This document shows, piece by piece, positions 35,476 to 44,900 of a DNA stretch of 64,000 bases. The stretch covers positions 1,674,001 through 1,738,000 of the forward strand of contig NC_015145.1 of assembly GCF_000189535.1 (NCBI RefSeq), read 5' to 3'. The stretch is from Pseudarthrobacter phenanthrenivorans Sphe3 (GTDB lineage: Bacteria > Actinomycetota > Actinomycetes > Actinomycetales > Micrococcaceae). The notes under the pieces are model-generated. The model did not search any database and had not been told where the DNA came from. It worked only from the letters and a program-made list of their open reading frames with translations. Position 1 is the stretch's first letter. Each line of letters opens with the position of its first letter. A program made the translations under genes and the position numbers.

Positions 35476-37584
35476 GTGGCACCAAGCTCTGATTACACTG
35501 CCCGGCACCTCTCTGTGCTGGAGGGCCTGGAGGCCGTCCGCAAGCGCCCGGGCATGTACATCGGTTCCACCGACTCCCGCGGGCTCATGCACTGCCTCTG
35601 GGAAATCATCGACAACTCGGTGGACGAGGCCCTGGCAGGGTTCGGCCATGACATCAAGATCATCCTCCACGCAGACAACTCGGTGGAGATCCACGACGAC
35701 GGCCGCGGCATCCCCATCGACAAGGAACCCAAGACCGGCCTCACAGGGGTGGAGGTGGTCTTCACCAAACTGCACGCCGGCGGTAAGTTCGGCGGCGGCT
35801 CCTACACGGCGTCGGGCGGCCTGCACGGCGTGGGCGCCTCCGTGGTGAACGCCCTGTCCTCCCGCCTGGACGTTGAAGTGGACCGCGGCGGCAAGACGTA
35901 CAAAATGTCGTTCCGGCGCGGCGAGCCCGGCCGGTTCCAGGACACCGGTTCCAAATCTGACCCGGCAGCACCGTTCACCCCCTTTGTGGACGACTCGGTA
36001 CTGGACATCGTGGGCAAGGCCAAGCGCGGGGTCACAGGAACGCGGATCCGCTACTGGGCTGACCGGCAGATCTTCACGCCGGACGCCAAGTTCTCCTACG
36101 ACGAACTGGCTGCCCGTGCCCGGCAGACCTCCTTCCTGGTCCCCGGCCTCAAGCTGACCGTCAGGGATGAGCGCCGGATCCCGGGAACCCCGGGCGAGGC
36201 TGGAGTCCACGAGGAGGTCTTCCACCACGACGGCGGAATCTCCGAATTCGTCGAGTTCCTTGCCGCCGATCCCGCCGTCACCGACGTGTGGCGCCTGCAC
36301 GGCTCGGGAAAGTTCAAGGAGACCGTTCCCGTCCTCGACGAACGGGGCCACAGCCAGCTGGCCGAGGTGGAGCGCGACTGCGAAGTGGATGTGGCGCTGC
36401 GCTGGGGCATCGGCTATGAGAGCACGGTACGGAGCTTCGTCAACATCATCTCCACCCCCAAAGGGGGAACTCACCAGTCGGGCTTTGAGCAGGCCCTGGT
36501 GAAGACCTTCCGCAAGGCAGTGGAAAGCAACGCCCGCAAGCTCAAGGCCGGCAACGACAAGATTGAAAAGGACGACATCTTTGCAGGCCTGACGGCCGTC
36601 CTGACGGTGCGGCTGGCAGAGCCGCAGTTCGAAGGCCAGACCAAGGAAATCCTCGGCACCTCGGCGGTCCGCGCCATTGTGGCCAAAGTGGTGGAGCGCG
36701 AGATCAGCGCCAAGCTCAGCTCGGCGAACAGGAACGACAAGGCGCAGTCCGCCCTCCTGCTGGAAAAGATCGTCAACGAGATGAAATCCCGCATCTCTGC
36801 CCGCGTGCACAAGGAGACCCAGCGGCGCAAGAACGCCCTGGAAACCTCCTCGATGCCCACCAAGCTGGCAGACTGCCGTACGGACGACGTCGACCGTTCA
36901 GAACTCTTCATCGTGGAAGGCGACTCAGCGCTCGGAACGGCCAAGCTCGCCCGGTCCTCCGACTTCCAGGCGCTGCTCCCCATCCGCGGCAAAATCCTCA
37001 ACGTCCAGAAAGCCTCGGTGGGGGACATGCTCTCCAACGCCGAGTGCGCCGCCCTGATCCAGGTGGTGGGCGCCGGTTCCGGCCGCAGCTTCGACCTGGC
37101 AGCCGCCCGCTACGGCAAGGTCATCCTCATGACGGATGCCGATGTGGACGGCGCGCACATCCGTACCCTGCTGCTGACCCTTTTCTTCCGCTACATGAGG
37201 CCCATGATCGAGGAAGGCCGCGTTTTTGCTGCCGTCCCGCCGCTGCACCGGGTGGAAGTCATCAACGCGGGCCAGAAAGCCAACGAGATGATCTACACGT
37301 ACTCCGAGGCGGAGCTGCACGTGCTGCTCGCGCGGCTGGCCAAGGAGGGCAAGCGGTACAAGGAACCCATCCAGCGCTACAAGGGGCTGGGTGAGATGGA
37401 TGCCGAGCAGTTGGCAGAGACCACCATGGATCCCCGTCACCGCACCCTGCGGAAGGTGGGGATCGAAAACGCCAAGCAGGCCGAGGAAATTTTCGACCTG
37501 CTGATGGGATCCGATGTGTCGCCGCGCAAGGACTTCATTATTGCCGGCGCCGCCAGCCTGGACCGGGAGCGCATCGACGCCTGA
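35476..37584 (+). CDS. parE: DNA topoisomerase IV subunit B (type IIA)
   Basis: ATPase subunit of a type IIA topoisomerase. The 702-residue product has the GHKL ATP-binding domain with RKRPGMYIGST and EIIDNSVDEALAG, and the lid loop GLHGVGASVVNALS. The Toprim domain has EGDSALGTAKLARSSDFQALLP and the metal site DADVDGAHIRTLL. The tail carries RYKGLGEMDAEQL. EGDSALG instead of the gyrase EGDSAGG and the nearby parC at 45973 favour topoisomerase IV over gyrase. GTG start with aggag ten bases upstream. Confidence 0.9.
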   Translation: MAPSSDYTARHLSVLEGLEAVRKRPGMYIGSTDSRGLMHCLWEIIDNSVDEALAGFGHDIKIILHADNSVEIHDDGRGIPIDKEPKTGLTGVEVVFTKLHAGGKFGGGSYTASGGLHGVGASVVNALSSRLDVEVDRGGKTYKMSFRRGEPGRFQDTGSKSDPAAPFTPFVDDSVLDIVGKAKRGVTGTRIRYWADRQIFTPDAKFSYDELAARARQTSFLVPGLKLTVRDERRIPGTPGEAGVHEEVFHHDGGISEFVEFLAADPAVTDVWRLHGSGKFKETVPVLDERGHSQLAEVERDCEVDVALRWGIGYESTVRSFVNIISTPKGGTHQSGFEQALVKTFRKAVESNARKLKAGNDKIEKDDIFAGLTAVLTVRLAEPQFEGQTKEILGTSAVRAIVAKVVEREISAKLSSANRNDKAQSALLLEKIVNEMKSRISARVHKETQRRKNALETSSMPTKLADCRTDDVDRSELFIVEGDSALGTAKLARSSDFQALLPIRGKILNVQKASVGDMLSNAECAALIQVVGAGSGRSFDLAAARYGKVILMTDADVDGAHIRTLLLTLFFRYMRPMIEEGRVFAAVPPLHRVEVINAGQKANEMIYTYSEAELHVLLARLAKEGKRYKEPIQRYKGLGEMDAEQLAETTMDPRHRTLRKVGIENAKQAEEIFDLLMGSDVSPRKDFIIAGAASLDRERIDA

Positions 37585-37610
37585 CCGCCTGCCCCGCGCG
37601 GTAACGCCGC

Positions 37611-37645
37611 CCGCCGTCTGATGCCGAGTCGGATGCCGACGGCGG
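37611..37645. terminator. Weak hairpin between parE and the M56 gene
   Basis: CCGCCGTC (37611-37618) pairs with GACGGCGG (37638-37645) between the convergent stops. No U-run is present, so termination strength is uncertain. Confidence 0.5.
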
Positions 37646-37649
37646 CGCT

Positions 37650-38639
37650 TCAGCCAAGCAGGCCCGGCACCACCAGCAGGGCTGTGGGCAGCGCCAGCAG
37701 CAGCACGCAACCGGCCAGGACAAGGGTGCGGACGGGGGATGGGAGTTCGGGCTGGGGCGAGAGCAGCCGGCTTACCCTTGAGGCGGTGGTGCGGGCAGAG
37801 TCAGACCCGGCGGCGCCGGCGGCGGGGTCCAGCGCGGACAGCGCCAGGGCGGAAGTAGCCGGCCGGAGTTCTGCCCCGGTAGTCCCTGCGGAGCCGCTGG
37901 CCACGATGGCGATCGCCTTGATGAGCGTGGCTTTGCTTTCGGTCTTGAGCGCAACATCGTCTGCGAGCATTTCGATCAGGGAGTTCACGGCCTCCTGCGC
38001 CAGCCGCGTGGTGGGAAGCCACGGCAGCGCCTGCCGCCACGCGGCGAAGGCCCACAGCAGCAGATGGTGGCGCTGGCTCAGGTGCGCGTTCTCGTGGCTC
38101 AGGACCGCGCGGAGCTCATCCGGCTCAAGCGCCGCCATCAGGCCGTCGGAGAGCACGGTTACCGAACGCGCCCCTCCCGGAAGGCAGTAGGCCACGGGGG
38201 AGTCGTGGCTGATGACCAGGGTCCCGGCTCCCTCCGCCGACGGCGACGCCAGCAGCGCCAGCAGTTCACGGTGCCGCCGCCGCTGCCGCTCAATCTTGTA
38301 GTAGGTCAGCAGCAGCGTGAACACCAGGTGGGCGGTGAGCAGCGCGGCCGCAGACAGGGCAAAGATGTGCCAGAATCCCAGGGCTGTGGTGGGCGCGTTG
38401 AACAGGACCATCCCGGCCAACGCCCGGACCCCTGCAATCAGGTTGTCACCGATCGGTTCCAGCCCATAGACCAGCATGGCGCCGATCATCGAGAGCCCGC
38501 CTGCCAGTGCGATGGCCTGCCACAGCAGCATGGCCGTAAACGGCGCGCGGGCGGGCCACTGCGCCCGCGAGAGCAGGATAGGCACTGGCCACGCCAGGAC
38601 TATCGCAAGGACCGCCAGCAGGTATGAGGCCCAGAACAT
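37650..38639 (-). CDS. M56-family membrane metallopeptidase (BlaR1/MecR1-like)
   Basis: A 329-residue membrane protease. Hydrophobic segments lie near residues 1-23, 35-57, 72-88 and 92-113, and a last one near 303-325. A cytoplasmic zinc protease domain carries H182-E183-x2-H186 (LSHENAHLS) and a downstream Glu in the LIEMLADDVAL segment. It lacks the extracellular penicillin-binding sensor of true BlaR1, so the signal is not a beta-lactam by this evidence. It starts six bases after the BlaI-like gene and forms an operon with it. In such pairs the protease removes the repressor when activated. Confidence 0.9.
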   Translation of the reverse strand: MFWASYLLAVLAIVLAWPVPILLSRAQWPARAPFTAMLLWQAIALAGGLSMIGAMLVYGLEPIGDNLIAGVRALAGMVLFNAPTTALGFWHIFALSAAALLTAHLVFTLLLTYYKIERQRRRHRELLALLASPSAEGAGTLVISHDSPVAYCLPGGARSVTVLSDGLMAALEPDELRAVLSHENAHLSQRHHLLLWAFAAWRQALPWLPTTRLAQEAVNSLIEMLADDVALKTESKATLIKAIAIVASGSAGTTGAELRPATSALALSALDPAAGAAGSDSARTTASRVSRLLSPQPELPSPVRTLVLAGCVLLLALPTALLVVPGLLG

Positions 38640-38645
38640 GGTCCG

Positions 38646-39032
38646 CTAGAGGTGGCCAAGCAGTTTGCGCAGCGTCTCGGCTTCACCTTCGGAAACGGAG
38701 CCAATGAAGCGTGCCAGCACTGCTTCGCGGTCAGGGGCTGACCCCAGTACTTCATGCATCAGTTCGGCCGTGTGGTCCTCGCGGCTGGATACAGCCTGGT
38801 AGCGGTGCGGGCGGGTGCCGCGTTCGCGCTCAACCAGGCCCTTCTTCTCCAGCCGGGACAGCACGGTGAGCACGGTGGTGACGGCAAGTTCCTTGCCTTC
38901 ATGGCCGGCCGCGCCACCCTGGCCTGCCGAGGTCTGCGCCAGTCGGTCCCGGAGGGTATTGGCGGTGGCTGCTTCCTGGCCCGCCCAGAGCAGGTCCATG
39001 ACTGCCCGTTCCAGTTCACCAAGACTAGCCAT
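38646..39032 (-). CDS. blaI: BlaI/MecI/CopY-family repressor
   Basis: A 128-residue winged-helix repressor. The opening LGELERAVMDLLWAG and the recognition region TTVLTVLSRLEKKGLVERERGTRPHRYQAV are typical of the family. The C-terminal dimerisation helices hold the usual cleavage region for the partner protease. The ATG at 39032 is used because similarity starts there and aaagga lies upstream. Three identical dyads lie in the gap to cydA, so the likely regulon is this operon plus cydABDC. Confidence 0.92.
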   Translation of the reverse strand: MASLGELERAVMDLLWAGQEAATANTLRDRLAQTSAGQGGAAGHEGKELAVTTVLTVLSRLEKKGLVERERGTRPHRYQAVSSREDHTAELMHEVLGSAPDREAVLARFIGSVSEGEAETLRKLLGHL

Positions 39033-39133
39033 TGCACTTTTCCTTTGTTCCCCGCGCCGTGCCGCAAGGCTGCGGCGACTGCACGCGAATTCTTTCAACT
39101 ACAGAAACAAATTTACCTCCAATCGGCGCTACT

Positions 39134-39150
39134 TTCTACATTGGGTAGAA
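39134..39150. promoter_or_regulatory. Operator 1 (BlaI-like gene side)
   Basis: TTCTAC, five bases, GTAGAA: a perfect 6-bp dyad. It lies about 100 bases upstream of the repressor ATG. Its repressor-proximal half overlaps the -35 position of a candidate promoter with TAAATT at 39110-39115 on the minus strand. Autorepression is the natural reading. Confidence 0.75.
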
Positions 39151-39197
39151 CACATAGGCGCGCGCCCTTTTCCGGTCGGTTCATGGGGGACGTCACG

Positions 39198-39259
39198 TTT
39201 ACACCGCTTCCAGACTTGTTCTACACTCGGTAGAAGTTGGAGTTCTACAAAACGTAGAA
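39198..39259 (+). promoter_or_regulatory. cydA promoter with operators 2 and 3
   Basis: TTTACA at 39198-39203 (-35, five of six) and TACACT at 39222-39227 (-10) are 18 bases apart. Operator 2 (39219-39235) covers the -10. Operator 3 (39243-39259) lies just past the predicted start, centred 24 bp downstream of operator 2. Both are exact TTCTAC-n5-GTAGAA dyads, as is operator 1. A bound repressor would block the promoter. The leader to the TTG start of cydA would be about 55 bases. Confidence 0.75.
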
Positions 39260-39289
39260 AATCCGCTTCCGCTGACACGAGGGACCGCC

Positions 39290-40903
39290 TTGGACGCTTT
39301 AGACGCGCTGGAAATCGCACGCTGGCAATTCGGTATCACCACCGTCTACCACTTCATGATGGTCCCGCTGACCATCGGACTGGGACTGGTGGTGGCGGTG
39401 ATGCAGACGGCCTGGCACCGTACCGGCAAAACCGAATACCTCCGCATGACCAAGTTCTGGGGCAAGCTCTTCCTCATCAACTTCATCATGGGCGTGGCCA
39501 CCGGCATCGTGCAGGAATTCCAGTTCGGCATGGCCTGGAGCGAGTACAGCCGGTTCGTCGGAGACGTCTTCGGCGCACCGCTGGCCCTGGAAGCGCTGCT
39601 GGCCTTTTTCGTGGAGTCCACGTTCCTGGGGCTGTGGATCTTTGGCTGGAAGCAGCTCAAGCCTGCCATCCACCTCGCCTGCCTCTGGATCGCCGTCGTT
39701 GGCTCCGTGTTCTCCGCCTACTTCATCATCGTGGCCAACAGCTGGATGCAGCACCCCGTGGGCGTGGAGATGATCGACGGCCGCCCCGTGATGACCGACG
39801 CCTGGGCCGTCTTCACCAACAACACCGCACTCGTAGCGGTGCCCCACACCCTGTTCGGCGCCCTGGCGGTGGCCGGCGGCTTCCTGCTCGGCATCGCCTG
39901 GTACCACCTGTGGCGGAGGCGGCGCGACGGCGTCGATACCGTCGGTGCCGATGGCAGGGTGATTCCCGGGGAAGCAGCAGACATTCCCGGCCGCGACCGC
40001 GACGACCACAAGGTCTGGCTGCGGTCCCTGCGCATCGGAGCCGTAGTTGCCATGATCTCCTTCGCCGGCACCGCCCTCACGGGCGACCTCCAGGGCAAGC
40101 TGATGTTTGAGCAGCAGCCCATGAAAATGGCCGCGGCAGAAGCGGCCTGCCACGACGGTACCGGCTTCTCCGTCCTGAGCATTGGCAACCTCGGTTCGCA
40201 AAACTGCGACGACATCGTGGCACTGATCGAAGTCCCCGGCATCCTCTCCTACCTGGCCAAGGGCGACTTCACCACCGAAGTCCAGGGCGTCAACAGCCTC
40301 CTGCCCGAATACCAGGAGAAGTACGGCACCCACCTGCCGGACAACCCGATCTACGGCGAGCGCGCCGGCCAGGAAATCGACTACCTGCCGGTCATGGAGG
40401 TCACCTACTGGGGCTTCCGGATGATGATCGGCTTCGGCGGCCTTGCCGCACTGGCAGCGCTGGTGGCCCTGTGGATCACCAGGAAGGGCACCGTCCCCGA
40501 ATCCCCGTGGCTCATGCGGCTGGCAGTCTTCGGCATCCTCGCCCCGTTCGGAGCCAACGCCGCCGGCTGGATCTTCACCGAGATGGGACGCCAGCCGTTC
40601 GTGGTGGCACCCAACCCCGACCCGAACGGCATCGACCAGGTCTTTATGTTCACCGCCGCCGCCGTCTCACCGGGCGTTTCCGCCGGGGAGCTCCTCGCCT
40701 CGCTGGTCACGCTGACCGCTGTCTACGCAGTCCTCCTGGTTGTCGAGGTCAAGCTGCTGGTCAAGTACATCCGCGGCGGAGTGGTGTCCGCCATGCCGGA
40801 ACTGGTCCACGCGCCTGTGGACGAAAACGAGGATGCCACCCCTGGCCCCGGTGGACAGGGCGGCACAAAAGCTGCCGACGACGTCCTGGCCTTCGCCTAC
40901 TAA
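39290..40903 (+). CDS. cydA: Cytochrome bd oxidase subunit I
   Basis: Quinol oxidase subunit carrying haems b558, b595 and d, used at low oxygen or under stress that blocks cytochrome aa3. The 537-residue product has about nine membrane segments. The N-terminal EIARWQFGITTVYHFMMVPLT holds the conserved haem His. The conserved GRQPF turn follows TEM in the C-terminal half, and the quinol-binding loop lies around LLPEYQEKYG. It starts with TTG, with gaggga six bases upstream. It is first in cydA-cydB-cydDC and lies behind two BlaI-type operators. Confidence 0.97.
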   Translation: MDALDALEIARWQFGITTVYHFMMVPLTIGLGLVVAVMQTAWHRTGKTEYLRMTKFWGKLFLINFIMGVATGIVQEFQFGMAWSEYSRFVGDVFGAPLALEALLAFFVESTFLGLWIFGWKQLKPAIHLACLWIAVVGSVFSAYFIIVANSWMQHPVGVEMIDGRPVMTDAWAVFTNNTALVAVPHTLFGALAVAGGFLLGIAWYHLWRRRRDGVDTVGADGRVIPGEAADIPGRDRDDHKVWLRSLRIGAVVAMISFAGTALTGDLQGKLMFEQQPMKMAAAEAACHDGTGFSVLSIGNLGSQNCDDIVALIEVPGILSYLAKGDFTTEVQGVNSLLPEYQEKYGTHLPDNPIYGERAGQEIDYLPVMEVTYWGFRMMIGFGGLAALAALVALWITRKGTVPESPWLMRLAVFGILAPFGANAAGWIFTEMGRQPFVVAPNPDPNGIDQVFMFTAAAVSPGVSAGELLASLVTLTAVYAVLLVVEVKLLVKYIRGGVVSAMPELVHAPVDENEDATPGPGGQGGTKAADDVLAFAY

Positions 40904-40932
40904 GCCGCGAACCAAAGCAGAGGAAAAGAAGA

Positions 40933-41982
40933 ATGGAACTGCTGCCAACCATCTGGTTCATCGCCATCGCCGTGCTGTGGACCGGGTACCTCTTCCTGGA
41001 GGGCTTCGACCTGGGCGTCGGAATGCTCATGAGGATATTCGCCCGCAACAACACCGAACGCAGGGTGCTGCTTAACACCATCGGCCCGGTCTGGGACGGC
41101 AACGAGGTGTGGCTCCTGACCGCCGGCGGCGCCACCTTTGCCGCCTTTCCCCTTTGGTACGCCTCCCTGTTTTCGGCCCTTTACCTCCCACTGCTGGTGG
41201 TGCTGGTGGCACTGATCTTCCGTGCCGTTGCCTTTGAATACCGCGGCAAGGTGGACACCGACCAGTGGCGTGCGCGCTGGGACTGGGCCATTGCCCTGGG
41301 GTCCTTCTTCGCCGCGTTCGGGGTGGGCGCGGCACTGGCGCTCACCACCACCGGACTTCCCCTGAACGCCAACGGCGACCGTGAGGGTGGCCCGCTGGCG
41401 TGGTTCAGCGGCTACGCGGTGCTTGGCGGACTGGCGGTGGTGGGCTTCTCCCTGGTGCATGCCCTCGCGTTCCTGGCGCTGAAAACCGACGGCGAGGTCC
41501 GGTACCGCGCGCGCCGCTGGTTCGTCAGGCTGCTGCCGGTCCTGCTGCTGCCCATCGCCGCATGGGCCCTCAGCGTTCAGTTCCTGGATGGTACGCCGTG
41601 GACCTGGGTTCTTGTCCTCCTGGCCGTTGCCGCTGCGGCCGCCGCCTGGATACTGGGCCGCAAGGGCGCTGAGGGGCGCGCGTTCCTGGCTCTGGGTGCG
41701 TTTCTGCTGCTCGGCACGGCGTCCATCTTCGGTGCGGTCTTCCCCGTGGTGCTGCCCTCCACCCTTGATCCCGCCTTTGACCTGACCATTTCCAATGCTT
41801 CATCCTCGGACTACACTCTGGGCCTGATGAGTGTTGTGGCCGCGTTCGGCCTGCCCCTGGTGATCGCCTACCAGGCCTGGACCTATTGGGTCTTCCGGGC
41901 GCGGGTCAGCTCAGCACACATCCCGGAGGCGCACAGCTTCCTGCCGGCCATTGCCGCCAAGGCCCTCACCAACAAAGGCTGA
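40933..41982 (+). CDS. cydB: Cytochrome bd oxidase subunit II
   Basis: A 349-residue multispanning partner of CydA. The N-terminus has the family segment LWTGYLFLEGFDLGVGML, then NTIGPVWDGNEVWLL with conserved Trp and Glu, and further helices to the end. The ATG at 40933 follows aggaaaagaag and is where similarity begins; the frame stays open upstream inside cydA. It lies 29 bases after cydA and one base before cydDC. Confidence 0.96.
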   Translation: MELLPTIWFIAIAVLWTGYLFLEGFDLGVGMLMRIFARNNTERRVLLNTIGPVWDGNEVWLLTAGGATFAAFPLWYASLFSALYLPLLVVLVALIFRAVAFEYRGKVDTDQWRARWDWAIALGSFFAAFGVGAALALTTTGLPLNANGDREGGPLAWFSGYAVLGGLAVVGFSLVHALAFLALKTDGEVRYRARRWFVRLLPVLLLPIAAWALSVQFLDGTPWTWVLVLLAVAAAAAAWILGRKGAEGRAFLALGAFLLLGTASIFGAVFPVVLPSTLDPAFDLTISNASSSDYTLGLMSVVAAFGLPLVIAYQAWTYWVFRARVSSAHIPEAHSFLPAIAAKALTNKG

Positions 41983-41983
41983 C

Positions 41984-44900
41984 ATGCGTCCAACCCTCCC
42001 GCCAGGCCCGGCAACCCGCTCCGCCCTCTACCTTCTTGGCCTGCTGGCAGCCCTGAAGGCACTGTCACTGGTCCTGATGGCCCAGGCGGTGGCCTCGGTC
42101 CTTGCGGGCCTGGTAGCGGGAGACCAGCGCTGGGACGGGCAGCTTGCCTGGGGGCTGGCCGGCGTGGTCCTGCGCTCCCTGACCGTCTGGGGGCAGGCGG
42201 TAGCAGCCCGCCGTGCGGCACTCGGCATCAAGGAGGAGTTGCGCGCCGGACTTCTCGAAAGGGCGCTTCGCAACGGCGCCCGGGGGACCGGGCCCGCGGA
42301 CGGCGGGCTGGCGGTCCTGGCAACCCGCGGCCTGGACGCGCTGGACAACTACTACACGCAGTTCCTGCCCGCGCTGGTGAACTGTGCCGCGATTCCGCTG
42401 CTGCTGGGCGCGAGGATCCTCTTCGCGGACTGGGTCAGCGCGGTGGTGATTGTCCTGACGGTACCGCTCGTGCCGCTGTTCATGGTGCTGATCGGCCGCT
42501 ACACGGAAGACAATGTCCGGGAAGCGCAGGCATCCCTGGCGCGGCTCTCCGCCCACATGCTGGAACTGGCCAAAGGCCTGCCGGTCCTGGTGGGACTGGG
42601 ACGCGCCACTGCCCAGCGCAAGGCCCTGGAGGAAATCTCGGAAGAGTACCGGGTCCGCACCATGGGGACCCTGCGGACCGCCTTCCTGTCGGCGCTGGCG
42701 CTGGAGCTGATCGCCACCATTTCCGTGGCCGTGGTGGCAGTTTTCATCGGCGTCCGGCTGGTGCACGGCGATATGCCGCTCGAAGCCGGCCTGCTGGCCC
42801 TGATCCTGGCACCGGACTGCTACCTTCCGCTGCGTGAGCTGGGTACCGCCCACCATGCCAGCGACGACGGCAGGGTGGCCCTGGCCCAAACCACCGCGGT
42901 CACGGAGGCGCCGGAGCCGAGTCCGCTTCCGGCAGCCAAGGCCGGCCGGCCCGGGGCGCCGGTCACTGTCAACGGCCTGACGGTGAGCTACAGCGGACGG
43001 TCCGGCCCCGCCGTCGGACCGATCAGCTTCACCGCGCCCCAGAGCAGGATCACCGCCTTGGACGGGCCCAGCGGCGCAGGCAAGAGCACCATCCTTGGCG
43101 TACTGGCCGGGACGGTTGGGCACGGTGCCGGCACTTCCGTCACCGGAACCCTCGAGGGCCTTGACCGCAGCACCCTGGCCTGGGTGCCGCAGCATCCTGT
43201 CATGCTTGCGGAAACTGTGCTGGAGGAGGTGGCGCTCTACGTTTCCGGTGAGCTGCACGGCCTCCGACGCGCCGGAGTGGAGGAAACTGCCCGGAAATGC
43301 CTGGCTCGGGCCGCCGCAGCCCACCTGGAGCACCAGCACCCTGCGGAGCTCAGCCCGGGTGAGCTGCGGCGGGTGGCCCTTGCCCGGGGGCTGGCCAGGA
43401 TTGAGGCCGGGGCCACTGTCCTGCTGCTTGATGAGCCCACTGCGCACCTGGATGACGGCTCGGCCCGGGCGGTTGAAGACGCCATCAGCAGACTCCGCGG
43501 CCGCGTCACCGTCATCCTGGTGGCGCACAACCAGCGCACCCGCAGCCTCGCCGACCATCTGGTGCCGGTGGGCACAGCCGGGCCCACCGCCCCCGGCGCC
43601 GGGGCCGCGCTGGACGCCGCCCGGGTCCCGCAGGACGCCGCCCGGCCACCGCAGGCCGCCGCCGCGAACGCGAAACTGGCGGCCACACCAGCAACCGCAC
43701 CGGCAGCCCCGGCAGCTGCCGCCGGCCCCAGCGCCAGCCGCACCGTCCCGGGCCTGCTTGCGGCGCTCCTGGCCCCGGTCCGCGGCCGGTTTGCCGCGGC
43801 AGCTGCTGTAGGCACCCTCGCAGCGGTCTTCGCCGTTGCCCTGTCCGGGCTGTCCGGCTGGCTGATCATCAGGGCCAGCGAGCAGCCTCCCATCCTGTAC
43901 CTGCTCACTGCCATCGTGGGGGTGCGGTTCTTCGGGATCGGACGGGCCGTGCTCCGCTACTGGGAACGGCTCCTCCTGCACGATGCCGTGTTCGCGGCAC
44001 TCACCCTGCTCCGCGGCCGGCTCTGGGAGACGTTGAGCCGCAGGGCACTCGCCCTTCGCCGCCTGCTCCAGGGCGGCAACGTCCTGGGAACGGTGATCGA
44101 CGACGTCGATACCGTCCGCGACCTCCTGCCGCGCGTTGTGCTGCCGCCCGTCACCGCCGTTGCGGTGTCCGTCCTGGCGCTGGCCACCACCTGGCTGCTG
44201 GTGCCGGAGGCGTTCCCCGCCGTGCTGGCCGCCGCCGCGGCAAGCCTGGTGCTGGCCCCGGCGGTGGCGCTCTGGGCGGACAGGAAATCGGCCACCGCCG
44301 AGCAGCTCCTGAAGTCCGGGGTCCTGCGTCGCATTTCCGCTGCCCTTGACGCCCGCGCCGAACTGCAGGCCAACGGTGTTGCGGCACCGGTGCTGGCCGG
44401 GCTGCGCGCCCAGGACCGCAGCGCCACCCGGGCGTCCCAGCGGTCCGCCTGGGCGGACGGCCTGGGGCACGCGTTCACCACCGCCTCCTGCTGCGCGGCA
44501 GCCCTGGCAGCGGCCTGGCTGGCAGCTCCCGCCGTCCTTGCCGGCCGGCTCGAGCCCGCAACGGCCGCCGTCGTCGTGCTGCTGCTTCTCGCGCTGGTGG
44601 AACCCTACGCGGCCATGACGACGGCGGTCCGCCAGTTCCCGGCGCTGCAGACCGTCCTGCGGCGCGTCGCCGCTTCCGGCGCCCTGGACGACGATCCTCT
44701 TACGTCCGGAGCGATCTCCGCCGACGGCCTGCAGCAGGTGCCGCCCCGCCATGGCGGGACTCCCGGCGTCGAGCTCGCCGCCCTTTCGGCTGCCTGGCCG
44801 GGCGGTGCGCCGGTGTTCGCCGGACTCAATGCCGTGGCGGAACCGGGCCGCTGGCTGGCAGTGACCGGGCCTTCCGGCTCCGGCAAGTCCACCCTGCTTT

